Positions 18,181-27,298 are shown, counted from the first letter of the stretch. The stretch: 48,432 bases of DNA from Syntrophaceae bacterium (GCA_018056765.1 JAGPFA010000019.1:1-48432); one strand, 5' to 3'. The notes: generated from the sequence alone by a model not told the origin. Numbers and translations are program-made.

Positions 18181-19356
18181 TCATGGTACCTGTTCAGAGA
18201 TGGAAAGAGCCTCCGCCGCCAGCATTTGATTGATGAAGTTTATATCGATCACTTTGTTCACCAGTTTTTTTCTGTCGACAAGGGCAAAATATGATTCATG
18301 CAGGGGGTAGATTCGGGTAATTCCTCCGGTCCAGTTGGTAAACAGCCTGGCCATTTGATCTGAGAGGAACAGGGCCAGCACATACCTGAGGACCTCGGTG
18401 TCGAGGCTTACATGTTCAAGATCAGTGTATGACGGCAGGTGATGGTTGTTGACAGCCAGGATCATCAACTCCGAGAAGTTCCAGCGTTCGAGGGCGCATC
18501 CCCCGATGAGCGCGTGATTGATGCCGAAGAGCTGATCCTCCTCGGTAATCAGAAGGTCCATCGTATATTCGCCTTCGCGATCGCGTCCTCCCGGCAGATG
18601 GCGGGATGTCTCTGCCAGAACCAATTTCCCGATGTCGTGAACGATGCCCAGAGTGAAGAGTGTTCCCCGGTTCAGTCCGGCAAACAGGTCAAAAAAATGC
18701 TGCGTGCAAACACTCACCAGATTCGCATGCTTCCACAACGACGCGGCTTTGTCTTTCATGGTGCCCGTCTCAAAAAGTCCGCGCATGCCTTCGCGGTACG
18801 CAATGTTTTTAATGTTTTGCAGTCCAAGAATCATCAGTGCGTGGCTGATGGAGTCGACTTTTTGCGTCATGCCGAAATAAGATGAATTGACCATTTTGAG
18901 GACCTTTGCGGTCATCAGGGGATCGGAGGTGATGCTTTTGGATAGATCCGCCATCTGGACGGCCGGGTCATGGAGATATTTCTGCAGGCGTGTTTGCCGG
19001 ATGCGGAATTGATCCATTACCGCCAGTTGTTCCGATACGGTTTCGAGCACTTGTGCGTCAATCTGCTCAAGCGTGCGGGGCGTGACGCCCTCGTCACCCT
19101 CGGGCATTTTTTCATCAAAGATCAGGCTGGTGCCGTTGATTAAATATTGACGGATTTCCCTGTGCATGATGGAGGGGGCCAACCCGCCGTATGATGAAAA
19201 GGCGACCGGCGCAGGGGCCTCAGAATGCTTCTGTCTGACGGCGGGAGCTGATGAGGCGGCCCGCCGTCGGGATTTTCGTTTTTTGCCCGCCCGCCGGAGG
19301 GCAAGCCCCGCAACGACGCAGACGAACACGGCCGCGGTAACGATCAAAAACACCAT
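18181..19356 (-). CDS. Membrane-anchored HDOD domain protein
   Basis: 391 residues. A hydrophobic N-terminal segment (MVFLIVTAAVFVCVVAGLAL) followed by a run of Arg/Lys suggests one membrane anchor. The HDOD domain spans about residues 110-330, with the typical LMTAKVLKMVNSSYFG and GIVHDIGKLVL. HDOD proteins are degenerate HD relatives used in signalling and motility control. I prefer ATG 19356 (AGGAAG upstream). A GTG at 19425 would overlap the upstream stop as GTGA and add 23 residues, and cannot be excluded. It probably forms a two-gene unit with the flavoprotein upstream. Confidence 0.82.
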   Translation of the reverse strand: MVFLIVTAAVFVCVVAGLALRRAGKKRKSRRRAASSAPAVRQKHSEAPAPVAFSSYGGLAPSIMHREIRQYLINGTSLIFDEKMPEGDEGVTPRTLEQIDAQVLETVSEQLAVMDQFRIRQTRLQKYLHDPAVQMADLSKSITSDPLMTAKVLKMVNSSYFGMTQKVDSISHALMILGLQNIKNIAYREGMRGLFETGTMKDKAASLWKHANLVSVCTQHFFDLFAGLNRGTLFTLGIVHDIGKLVLAETSRHLPGGRDREGEYTMDLLITEEDQLFGINHALIGGCALERWNFSELMILAVNNHHLPSYTDLEHVSLDTEVLRYVLALFLSDQMARLFTNWTGGITRIYPLHESYFALVDRKKLVNKVIDINFINQMLAAEALSISEQVP

Positions 19357-19421
19357 AAGGCAGTTCTTCCTGAAGGCATTTTCCGCCGTGCCTGTACAAT
19401 ACGGCTCAACGCCGCGGCGGA

Positions 19422-20801
19422 TCACCTGTTTTCGGCGATATGTTTCAGCGGCTTGACCATCTGCTCTTTTAGCATCTTGAGAAACTTTTTGCGAACGGGT
19501 GGAATTTTGGTCAGTGTCATCATCATCATGTTCAGACGGCGTACTTTAAAGTTTTTCTGCGGAAAATCGAGATAGCCGTGTTTCTTGTAGAAGCGGTAAT
19601 CAGATTGAAAGACAAAGCGCAGCATGCCGTAAATTTCGTCGCGGAAAATTTTTCTTCCCCCTATTCCCAGGAAAGTCATCGGCTGGAGCGGCATCGCGCC
19701 GCCAGGCCCGGCCAGCCGACGGGCCAGTTCCTCCAAAAGCATATCCGTTTCAGCACAGTTGTCTGCCTCATCCGTGACGATGCCTGCCAGGTCTGCCTCC
19801 TGAAACTCCGCGTAAGCTTCAAGGATCTGTCGCAAATTGGGAAGCTGTGCCAACGGGCCGGAAATCAGGTAGGCAATCTGCTTGCCCGAAAGTGTGGGGA
19901 CATGAGTATTATAGAAAGAGCAGTCGAAAAACATCTTCCAGCGCGACGAGAGGTAGCGGTCGTGAATGGCTCCGGCAAAAACGACAACGTCTGCTTTTTT
20001 TACCTTGTCTTCATAGAAATTCACAAAGCCGTCCTTGCCCTGGTAATCACAGATATTGTCCAGACCACATTTGCAACAGCCCAGGCAGCCTCCTTTGATG
20101 TCCAGATCCATGATATTGACCACATCGGCGGCACCGCCCAGGCAGTCGGCCAGCCGGTCGACCATCGCATCGATATTGTCCGCCGGTTGGCGTCCGTCTT
20201 TGAGGATCAGGATGCTCTTGTTTTTCGCCGTGATACCGGCTGCGGCGGCTTCCGGAGTGTAGGCGGCAGGCGGGGTGACAAGCGGCGGATACACGCGGGC
20301 GAGAGGAGCTCTGCGTTCGATAATGTCAAGAAAGTTACTGAAAAACGCCAGCAAGCGCCTCCTTTCTTTTCCGCGCATCAGATCGTACATGGCGGCGGAG
20401 TATGAGCCGGCGAAGTGCATCCCCAGATCGTCGCAGATGGCGTGCATATAGTTGTGCGCCGTATGGTCGAAAAAGTGAATTGATGTGGACAGGCATGCGG
20501 TGTATTTACCGGCGAATGCCGACTGATGTTTTCTTTCAAAAATAAGCTCTATGAATCTCTTGTACTGCGCACAGACCAAAAAGAAATAAAGCGGAAAGGC
20601 CCACACGACGGCGTCGGCGTTTTTAACCGCATCAATGATTTCGCGCAAAGTACTGTCATCACGCTCGATTTTGCGGATTATCCGGGCGACGGGAAAAGCC
20701 TGGAAAGAATGCTGGGGAAATTTACGTTCCGCAAAACGTAAATACTGGAGGGTGACGCTCAAATCGCCTTTGGGGCTACCGTTTAAAACGACGATGTTCA
20801 T
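19422..20801 (-). CDS. Tandem flavodoxin-type iron-sulfur flavoprotein
   Basis: 459 residues with two NADPH-dependent FMN-reductase/flavodoxin-like halves. The first begins NIVVLNGSPKGD (FMN phosphate loop), the second near residue 197 (KSILILKDGRQPADN). The second half carries a cysteine cluster, GGCLGCCKCGLDNICDYQGKD, like the 4Fe-4S motif of archaeal-type iron-sulfur flavoproteins. A basic C-terminal tail (LKMLKEQMVKPLKHI) follows. I infer a cytoplasmic electron carrier or oxidoreductase in an anaerobe; partners unknown. The end overlaps a possible GTG start of the HDOD gene. Confidence 0.8.
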   Translation of the reverse strand: MNIVVLNGSPKGDLSVTLQYLRFAERKFPQHSFQAFPVARIIRKIERDDSTLREIIDAVKNADAVVWAFPLYFFLVCAQYKRFIELIFERKHQSAFAGKYTACLSTSIHFFDHTAHNYMHAICDDLGMHFAGSYSAAMYDLMRGKERRRLLAFFSNFLDIIERRAPLARVYPPLVTPPAAYTPEAAAAGITAKNKSILILKDGRQPADNIDAMVDRLADCLGGAADVVNIMDLDIKGGCLGCCKCGLDNICDYQGKDGFVNFYEDKVKKADVVVFAGAIHDRYLSSRWKMFFDCSFYNTHVPTLSGKQIAYLISGPLAQLPNLRQILEAYAEFQEADLAGIVTDEADNCAETDMLLEELARRLAGPGGAMPLQPMTFLGIGGRKIFRDEIYGMLRFVFQSDYRFYKKHGYLDFPQKNFKVRRLNMMMMTLTKIPPVRKKFLKMLKEQMVKPLKHIAENR

Positions 20802-20985
20802 GGTTGATTATCCGGTCTCGTTCCTGTTTGTTTTCCGGGTGTTTTTTCATAGATAAAAAACAGCTCTTCATTATGGAAATCCGGTGCATTCGTGCGCATG
20901 CTCTAGAAATATTATTTGTAAATCAAGTATATGCAAGTCATCCGTGAGTGTCAAGCCATTAACCCGGCTATCAGGCACAATGTTA

Positions 20986-21014
20986 TTGACGGCGGGAAAC
21001 CTTTTTCATATAAT
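20986..21014 (+). promoter_or_regulatory. Strong sigma-70 promoter of the Usp gene
   Basis: TTGACG (20986-20991), a 17-base spacer and a perfect TATAAT (21009-21014), 70 bases before the Usp ATG. This is the clearest promoter in the window. The remainder of 20802-21083 shows no gene. Confidence 0.75.
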
Positions 21015-21083
21015 CTCCGGCAATGAGACAGGGGCGGTACCAATCACACAGGTTCTGATTATTTAAGAAAGCGGGGGAGAATA

Positions 21084-21479
21084 ATGAAAATTTTAGTCGC
21101 TTACATGGGAGGAACGGAAATTGCCGGGAAGGTAATGGAAGTGGCAAAACAACATGCCAAAGCTTTTGGTGCCTCTCTTATTGTCGCAAGCTCCATTGAA
21201 CGAGTTTCGGAAAAGGAGCAGGCGGTTCTGGAAAAGGTTGAAAAACAACTGGCTTATGTGAAAGAAAGTATAGCTGCGGAAGGAATTGATTGTGAAACAC
21301 ATATCCTGGTACGCGGACTGACACCCGGCGAAGACATGGTTGATTTTGCGGCAGACCGGAAAGTTGATGAAATTATTATCGGTATCGAAAAGAAGTCGAA
21401 GGTCGGCAAACTTCTGTTTGGCTCCAACGCGCAGTACATTATCCTGGAATCATCCTGCCCGGTGGTCTGTGTAAAATAA
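21084..21479 (+). CDS. Universal stress protein (UspA family)
   Basis: 131 residues with the Usp alpha/beta fold: the opening strand MKILVAYMGG, central helices, VDEIIIGIEKKSKVGKLLFGS and the closing CPVVCVK. The ATP-binding signature G-2x-G-9x-G(S/T) is only partly kept (GKLLFGS present, first glycines altered), so ATP binding is uncertain. GGGGGAG precedes the ATG. It is a single gene with its own promoter and a following terminator shared with the convergent ligase. Confidence 0.9.
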   Translation: MKILVAYMGGTEIAGKVMEVAKQHAKAFGASLIVASSIERVSEKEQAVLEKVEKQLAYVKESIAAEGIDCETHILVRGLTPGEDMVDFAADRKVDEIIIGIEKKSKVGKLLFGSNAQYIILESSCPVVCVK

Positions 21480-21527
21480 CGGGATGGGCTTGCCGCCCGT
21501 CGCGGCCTTTGTAGAATGTAATGAAAA

Positions 21528-21563
21528 AAACTGCCCTCGCTCTTTAAAGAGCGAGGGCAGTTT
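21528..21563. terminator. Bidirectional intrinsic terminator
   Basis: A 15-base-pair perfect stem, AAACTGCCCTCGCTC and its complement around TTTAAA, sits between the convergent Usp and acyl-CoA ligase genes. On the minus strand a long T-run follows, so it chiefly ends the ligase transcript; on the plus strand it is followed by TGCTTTGTTT. Confidence 0.88.
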
Positions 21564-21584
21564 GCTTTGTTTCAATGCCCGAAA

Positions 21585-23291
21585 TTATTTTTTCCTCTTG
21601 GCCAGTTCTTCGGCTCTGAGTTCTTTGCGAAGAACTTTGCCCACCGTTGATTTGGGCAGCTCGGAACGGAATTCGATCTCGGAAGGCAGTTTGTAAACCG
21701 CGAGTTTGGTTTTACCGTATTCAATGAGCTCTTCCGCCGTGGCTTTCTCTCCTTCCTTCAGGACGACGAACAGCTTGATGTTTTCCCCTCTTTTCTGGTC
21801 GGGGATGCCGATGGAGCAGGCCTCGAGAACTTTGGGATGTTCGTAGTAGACCTCGTCCACATCGCGTGGGTACACATTGAACCCGCCGGTGATGATCATA
21901 TCTTTTTTACGGTCCACGATATAGAAATATCCGTCTTTATCCATTGTGGCAATGTCGCCTGTGTAGCACCAGCCGTCACGCAGCAGATTTGCGGTTTCTT
22001 CAGGATTGTTCAGATAGCCCTTGGTGACCTGCGGACCGCGGATAATCAGTTCGCCCGGTTCGCCGATGGGCATGTCCACTTCTCCCTTGTCCAGATCAAC
22101 GATCCGGCATTCCGTATCTGAAATGGGCAGACCGATACTGCCGATCTTGCGGACGCCCTCATAGGGGTTGGTGTGGGTTACCGGCGTTGTCTCCGTCAGA
22201 CCATATCCTTCGCAGATGACCGATCCGGCGGTTTTTTCAAATTCGTGAATGACTTCCACGGGAAGCGGCGCGCTGCCGGAGAAGAATCCCTTAAAAGTGG
22301 TTAAATCTGTTTTCTTCATCTTTTCATGATTGAGCATGCCGATAAACATGGTCGGTACCAGCGCGCCGAAATTCGGTTTGAATTTGTGAATCGCGTCCAA
22401 AAGAGGTTCCGGCTGGGGCTTGGGAATAAGGATATCTCCCCATCCCTGATAAACGGAAAAGTTCATCGCACAGGACATGCCGAAAACGTGGAAAAACGGC
22501 AGGGCGCCCAGGTTGACGTTATATGTTCCGGTGAATTTGGGGAACCAGGCGTGCAGTTGCTGCACCTGCTTACTGATGTTTCCGTGCGTCAGGATAACGC
22601 CTTTGGAAACTCCGGTTGTGCCGCCGGTGTACTGATACATCGCGACGTCTTCAAAGGTGAGTTTGACCTTGGGAGGTGTGGGCTGATTTTTGGCGATGCA
22701 GTCTTTCCATTTATAGACATCCGGCGCCTGCTTCATCGGCTGGGAGGGAAGCAGTCCTTTTTTCTTTCCCACCAGCGGGAATAAAAGATTGACCGGAAAC
22801 GGCAGATAGTCTCCGATAGAAGTAATGACGATCTGTTTTACTTTTGTTTTGGGTCGTAAATCGATCATGCGGTTAGCCAGCAGATCGACCGTGATGAGAA
22901 CCTTGGAGCCGGAGTCATTGAGCTGATGCTCAAGCTCGCGGTCGGAATAGGTCGGGTTGTTCAGGACAACAATGGCACCGATTCTATGAATAGCGTAATA
23001 GGCTGCTACGCAGGGGATCATGTTGGGCAAAATAATGGCTACCGCGTCGCCTTTCTTTATGCCCATACCGGCGAGGCAGGTGGCAAAGCGGTTAACCATA
23101 TCGTTGAGACCTTTGTAGTTTATGGTGTAGCCCTGGAAATTCAGGGCCATCCGTGTCGGCCATTTAGCTGCCACCCTGTCCAAAATGTCAGGCATGCAGA
23201 TTTCTTCATACTGAATTTTTTCGGGAACACCTTTATCGTAAGACTTCAACCAGGGTTTTGATGCGTAAGTTGCTTCTCCAGCCATTTCCAT
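21585..23291 (-). CDS. fadD: Long-chain acyl-CoA synthetase (AMP-forming)
   Basis: 568-residue adenylate-forming ligase that activates a fatty acid with ATP and joins it to CoA. Motifs are the P-loop-like YTGGTTGVSKGV, the GYGLTET motif, YTGDIA, the hinge region DRKKDMIITGGFN, and the C-terminal catalytic lysine in PKSTVGKVLRKEL. GGAGG lies just before two in-frame ATGs (23291 and 23285). It is monocistronic with a terminator. It fits a fatty-acid-using syntroph, or could prepare acyl groups for biosynthesis. Chain length is not readable. Confidence 0.93.
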   Translation of the reverse strand: MEMAGEATYASKPWLKSYDKGVPEKIQYEEICMPDILDRVAAKWPTRMALNFQGYTINYKGLNDMVNRFATCLAGMGIKKGDAVAIILPNMIPCVAAYYAIHRIGAIVVLNNPTYSDRELEHQLNDSGSKVLITVDLLANRMIDLRPKTKVKQIVITSIGDYLPFPVNLLFPLVGKKKGLLPSQPMKQAPDVYKWKDCIAKNQPTPPKVKLTFEDVAMYQYTGGTTGVSKGVILTHGNISKQVQQLHAWFPKFTGTYNVNLGALPFFHVFGMSCAMNFSVYQGWGDILIPKPQPEPLLDAIHKFKPNFGALVPTMFIGMLNHEKMKKTDLTTFKGFFSGSAPLPVEVIHEFEKTAGSVICEGYGLTETTPVTHTNPYEGVRKIGSIGLPISDTECRIVDLDKGEVDMPIGEPGELIIRGPQVTKGYLNNPEETANLLRDGWCYTGDIATMDKDGYFYIVDRKKDMIITGGFNVYPRDVDEVYYEHPKVLEACSIGIPDQKRGENIKLFVVLKEGEKATAEELIEYGKTKLAVYKLPSEIEFRSELPKSTVGKVLRKELRAEELAKRKK

Positions 23292-23767
23292 TTACCTCCT
23301 ACAGTTAAGTTAAGACGATTTAAGTGATACAAATTCAATAACACTGCTTCTTGACGCTAAGTAAATTAGATCTCCCTCCTCTTTGCATGTTTTAGATAAA
23401 TAGCGACATGAATAACGACTGCTCGTCGAATTCATTTTTCTATATTAGCACTTATTTTCCTCAAAAGCTATGGGATATTCAATTTTTTATCGGCGGTTGC
23501 CGGGAAACTCAAAAGGCTTGACACAACAGCCATATTTAATAATATTTTCGTGCCGGTCCGAAAAGACGAAAAGGAAAGCTGTGCACACGCTTTCTTTAAC
23601 CGGATGATATTATTAAGCGCTTGCCGCTCATGAGATACGCCCAGACGGCCATGGTCACCCCAAGAGTCCATTTCCGGCGGCCGGGCCTTTGCGGCAACGA
23701 AACAAAAACTGTTGATTCAGTGAGCGACGCGGGCCATGGCCCGCCGGGATATTTCTCTTTTTTATCT
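23292..23767. other. Divergent spacer with a candidate promoter, no gene
   Basis: On the plus strand TTGACA (23518-23523), a 16-base spacer and TAATAT (23540-23545) could drive the PHP gene. An in-frame extension upstream of the PHP ATG (to 23621) exists but shows no domain. The AT-rich half next to the ligase probably holds its promoter, though I cannot place one firmly. Confidence 0.4.
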
Positions 23768-24427
23768 ATGAGCATTTTTGACCTTCATGTGCATACGCGC
23801 CGGTATTCAGGTTGTTCTTTTATCCAATATGAGGAACTTATCGATCAGGCGGTTGCGGCCGGTCTGGACGGCCTGGCACTGACGGAACACGGCATGCGCT
23901 GGCCGGATGATGAATTTGAAGAATTACGTGAGGAGGCTGCCGGCAAAGGTATTGTTCTGATCAACGGTCAGGAAATTCATGCCAGAGACGCCCGGGGACG
24001 CTCTGAAGGTGAATATCTTATTTTTGGTTTGAGGCGGAGCCTGACCAAAACAAAGACGGCGGTCAAACTGATTGAAACCGCTCATGCAGAGGGCGGCGTG
24101 GTCATCGCCGCGCATCCCTATAAATTGTCCCGCGGCGGCCGCTCACACTACTATGGTGCCGGTGAGCTGATTTACAGATTAAAACTCGATGGTATCGAGC
24201 TATACCACCCGGATCACTCCGAAAACGCGATGAATAAGGCGCAAAAAGCAATGGAGCTTTTGAAAATACCGGGAACCGGAGGCAGTGACGCGCATAAAAT
24301 TCTCAACATCGGTTCGCATGTCACGGTTTTTGAAAATCTCATTTCAAATGAAGATGATTTTTTGTCACAGATCAGGGCGGGCAGATTCCGTGGAGAAAAA
24401 GGGACACAAAAGCAGACCAAGAAATAA
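23768..24427 (+). CDS. PHP domain metal-dependent phosphoesterase
   Basis: 219 residues of the PHP family. It carries DLHVHTRRYSG with metal-binding histidines, LALTEHG, NGQEIHA, VIAAHPYK and GTGGSDAHK. These are the usual metal ligands, as in small stand-alone PHP hydrolases acting on phosphoesters. No polymerase or other domain is attached. ATG 23768 puts the first metal motif at the very N-terminus, normal for the family, but has no clear ribosome site. A longer form starting up to 49 residues earlier cannot be excluded. Confidence 0.82.
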   Translation: MSIFDLHVHTRRYSGCSFIQYEELIDQAVAAGLDGLALTEHGMRWPDDEFEELREEAAGKGIVLINGQEIHARDARGRSEGEYLIFGLRRSLTKTKTAVKLIETAHAEGGVVIAAHPYKLSRGGRSHYYGAGELIYRLKLDGIELYHPDHSENAMNKAQKAMELLKIPGTGGSDAHKILNIGSHVTVFENLISNEDDFLSQIRAGRFRGEKGTQKQTKK

Positions 24428-24514
24428 AGACAAACATTCATGTCAGATTGAATGTATGTAAATGAGCATGTACAAAGCGTCTCTGCACCAGCCTGAAATA
24501 AAACCTGAAACAGT

Positions 24515-25207
24515 TTAAAATTTCCATCCGATGATCGCCTGCGAAGTGTCTATGGCAGTTTTTCCGATCCCCGGGTTGTGAAAAGCCAAAACTTCATAGC
24601 GGTAGCCGGCAACGAAATTTTTAAAGTTGAAACCCATGTCGAGAGTATAGCCGATATCAGGTTTTAAATGACGGCCGTTGTTGCCGATATCAATAGGGAA
24701 TTGTACGGCTGCTGAGGCAAAAAGCTGTTTGTATTTTATAAAAATGCCTGCCCGGCAATCAATGTAGGTAATTTCGCTCCAATCATCGTTCATGATTTTG
24801 CCTTCCCGCTCCATATAGTTAATACCGGAGCCGACATAAGGGTAAATCAGCAGATCTTTTATCATAAAGTTGTGACGGAATTCCCCGCCGATGCGTCCCC
24901 CTTGCAGCGGCATTTCTTTATCTTCGTCCAGGGCCTCTCCCAATCGCCATCCACTGACGGATAAAAAGAACTGTGTTCCCGGCCGCAGGGGTGAGCCTAC
25001 TTTCAGTTCACCACCGACAAAAAATTTATGTCCTTCTGAATGGCCGTTTTCATAAAATCCCAAGCCGCCCATTTTAAGATATGTTTCCACCTCAAACCTG
25101 GGAGCTGCTTCTGCCGCTTCCGTTGTTTCTGATTTTTCAGCATAAACGGTGGCAGTGGAAAAAAGCACCAGTACAGCCACTATCCATTTAATTACTAACA
25201 CTTTCAC
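24515..25207 (-). CDS. Predicted outer-membrane beta-barrel protein
   Basis: 230 residues. GTG 25207 (AGGA upstream) gives a clean signal peptide ending in TATVYA. The mature part alternates polar and hydrophobic residues with many aromatics (FEVETYLKMGGLGFY, FFLSVSGWRLG, IYPYVGSGINYME) and ends in phenylalanine (IIGWKF), as expected for a Bam-assembled barrel. It has no close named family I recognise; an OmpW- or porin-like small barrel is the best guess. TTG 25213 is an alternative start. Confidence 0.7.
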   Translation of the reverse strand: MKVLVIKWIVAVLVLFSTATVYAEKSETTEAAEAAPRFEVETYLKMGGLGFYENGHSEGHKFFVGGELKVGSPLRPGTQFFLSVSGWRLGEALDEDKEMPLQGGRIGGEFRHNFMIKDLLIYPYVGSGINYMEREGKIMNDDWSEITYIDCRAGIFIKYKQLFASAAVQFPIDIGNNGRHLKPDIGYTLDMGFNFKNFVAGYRYEVLAFHNPGIGKTAIDTSQAIIGWKF

Positions 25208-25602
25208 TATCAATTTCCTTTTTCAGCATATTCTTTATGCTGCGAGTTACCTATACCGCCCTGTTTCTGAGATGATTTCCCAAGTCACATATTCATTACA
25301 CTATAATATAATGAGATGGTAAAAAAAGTGGTTCTTGATCACTCTTCCGGTTGGAAAAAATATGTAACAGTTGTTGGCAGGAAGTGGCCATGAAGTGCCC
25401 AGGCAACATTGTTATGCAATTAAACTTCAGATCATCTATGAAATTATGAGTGATAAGTAGGGCATACCAACGAAAACGGCTGTTATGAGATTACAGCCGG
25501 CCTTCTTCATCACCGGAAAGAACAATAATCCGGTAGTTTAGATATGATAAAGACAAAAGGCGGCGTATAAAACCACCGCCTTTTTGTTCAAGAGTGATTT
25601 TT
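25208..25602. other. Spacer with hairpins, no supported gene
   Basis: An AT-rich half (25290-25330, CTATAATATAAT) is followed by two hairpins: CGGCTGT-9-ACAGCCG (25477-25499) and ACCGGA-11-TCCGGT (25512-25534). A 25-codon ATG frame (25316-25393) has no clear ribosome site. An unrecognised small RNA is possible but unsupported. Confidence 0.3.
25555..25585 (-). terminator. Intrinsic terminator of the enoyl-CoA hydratase gene
   Basis: AAAGGCGG (25556-25563) and CCGCCTTT (25576-25583) form a stem 20 bases after the hydratase stop. On the minus strand it ends in TTTTGTCTTT. Confidence 0.7.
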
Positions 25603-26370
25603 TTATTCCCCGATGAAATTTGGTTCTCGTTTCTCGAGGAATGCGGTCATCCCTTCCATAGCGTCCTTGCTTGCGGCCAGTTTTGCCGTCCAGGCCTCAT
25701 CCAGTTTAAGCCCCTCGTCAAAGCCCTTGTCCAGACCGACGCTCATTCCTTCGAGGACCGCGGCCACGGCCAGGGGGGGGCGCTTTGTCAGGGACTGAGC
25801 GAAGGCGGTTGCTTCGGCCAGCAAATCCGCCGCCGGGACGACCTTGTCTACCAGGCCGCAGGCGAGGGCTTCGGCCGATGTGAGTCTTTTACTGAAGAGA
25901 ATCAGTTCAAGGGCCTTGGATTTTCCCAGTACCCGGGGCAGTCTCTGAACGCCGCCCCAGCCGGGGATGATGCCCAGATTGACTTCCGGCAGACCGATGA
26001 AGGCTTTTGGGTTGTCCGTCATGATCCGGAAATGACAGGCCAGAGCTGTTTCGCAGCCGCCGCCCAGGGCATGCCCGTTAATTGCCGCGATGTACGGTTT
26101 TTTGGAGCGTGAAATAGCGTTCATAATATCATTGCCGTTGGGTCCCTTGGCGATATTGGCAATATCAGAAACATCCATACCCGCGGAAAAGCCTTTTTCT
26201 CCCGCACCCGTGATAATTACGGCGCGCGTTTCCTTGCTTTCCTCAATGCTTTGCACCGCCCGAAAGAGCTCCTCCCGAATGCCGAGGTTGACGGAGTTCA
26301 TCGGCGGTCTGTTGAGAGTGATGACTGTTACGAAATCTTTTGTCGATACGATGATGTTTTGATATTCCAT
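25603..26370 (-). CDS. Enoyl-CoA hydratase/isomerase family protein
   Basis: 255-residue crotonase-fold protein. The oxyanion-hole regions are visible (GFSAGMDVSDIA and AAINGHALGGGCETALACHFRI), as is the catalytic-loop LPEVNLGIIPGWGGVQRLPR, with the glutamate of the first hydratase position. This suggests hydration or isomerisation of enoyl-CoA in beta-oxidation or a related pathway. ATG 26370 with GGAGG upstream is clear; an open frame to 26511 is not coding. It follows the SMP-30 gene by 52 bases and is probably co-transcribed. Confidence 0.9.
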   Translation of the reverse strand: MEYQNIIVSTKDFVTVITLNRPPMNSVNLGIREELFRAVQSIEESKETRAVIITGAGEKGFSAGMDVSDIANIAKGPNGNDIMNAISRSKKPYIAAINGHALGGGCETALACHFRIMTDNPKAFIGLPEVNLGIIPGWGGVQRLPRVLGKSKALELILFSKRLTSAEALACGLVDKVVPAADLLAEATAFAQSLTKRPPLAVAAVLEGMSVGLDKGFDEGLKLDEAWTAKLAASKDAMEGMTAFLEKREPNFIGE

Positions 26371-26422
26371 TTTTATCCTCCTTAAAGTTTGGTTGTTGTA
26401 TCCGATACCTTGCAACTTACAA

Positions 26423-27298
26423 TCATTTGTTCTGGTGCACCAGCCGTTCGCCCGGACAGGGCACTTCAAAGCAGGGGATATTAGTACCGGCAAGGCTTCC
26501 GATGAACGCAATCCGGCGATCTTTTCCGCCGAAGCAAATATTAGACGGGTTTTTTAGCACAAAGCCTTTGGGATCTTCAAGATACATTTCCAGATTGCCC
26601 CCGGGATTGATGAAACCGATGGAGTTGGCGACGGGAAAAGCAACCCAGAGGTTGCCTGCCTCATCAAACGCGATACCGTCGGGGAAGCCCAGTTTGCCCA
26701 GGGAGGCAGGACCGTAAACCTCGGCAGGTCCCAGCCGGTTTCCCTGGAGAATACGGTAGCGCAAAATACGCCGTTGCATCGTTTCCGCCACATAGACGTG
26801 CCGGTTGTAAGCGTCGACGGCGATACCATTGGCAAAACAGATCCCCGTCGCGACAATGCGCGGAGCTTCACCAGGCGCCGAAACAACCAAACAACCGTCC
26901 GGCACAGGTCTCGCCAGCGCGGCGTCGAGGAGTGGATTGTCGGTCGAGTTGGATATCCAGAGCCTTCCGGCGAAATCCTGGAAAGGGAAATTAGGCGTCA
27001 GTATCCGCTTGCCATCGGCATGGGTAATTAAAGTTATGTGCGATCCATTGGGGGATAAAGACTGAATCTCTCCATTACCGATGTTGGCGACGATGCAGTT
27101 ACCGTCCGGGGTGATGCAGATGCCGTTGGGCAGGCCGCCGACGTTACCGAAAAATTCAGTTCGCCCGTCCGGGTGGATGTGTGCGCATCGGCCATAGGCA
27201 TCCGCCGCGAAAAGGCTGCCGTCGTCAAGCGCCATAACTCCTTCCGGACGGGTAAGCTCGTTGCCGATGGTGCCAACCTCCTGTAATCTGATTTTCAT
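26423..27298 (-). CDS. SMP-30/gluconolactonase-like beta-propeller protein
   Basis: 291 residues of the SMP-30/LRE-like family, a six-bladed propeller that hydrolyses lactones or related esters using one divalent metal. Recognisable repeats are RPEGVMALDDGSLFAADAYGR, PNGICITPDGNCIVANIG, CFANGIAVDAYNRHVYVAET and FPDGIAFDEAGNLWVAF. No signal peptide is seen, so it is probably cytoplasmic. Pairing with an enoyl-CoA hydratase hints at ring-cleavage or lactone catabolism, but this is inference. Confidence 0.83.
   Translation of the reverse strand: MKIRLQEVGTIGNELTRPEGVMALDDGSLFAADAYGRCAHIHPDGRTEFFGNVGGLPNGICITPDGNCIVANIGNGEIQSLSPNGSHITLITHADGKRILTPNFPFQDFAGRLWISNSTDNPLLDAALARPVPDGCLVVSAPGEAPRIVATGICFANGIAVDAYNRHVYVAETMQRRILRYRILQGNRLGPAEVYGPASLGKLGFPDGIAFDEAGNLWVAFPVANSIGFINPGGNLEMYLEDPKGFVLKNPSNICFGGKDRRIAFIGSLAGTNIPCFEVPCPGERLVHQNK

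Noticed and set aside
24434..24455. ACATTCA/TGAATGT hairpin between the convergent PHP and beta-barrel genes
   Set aside because: Weak AT-rich stem without a T-run; not enough to call a terminator.
25316..25393. 25-codon small ORF
   Set aside because: No clear ribosome site or family; kept only as part of an unexplained spacer.
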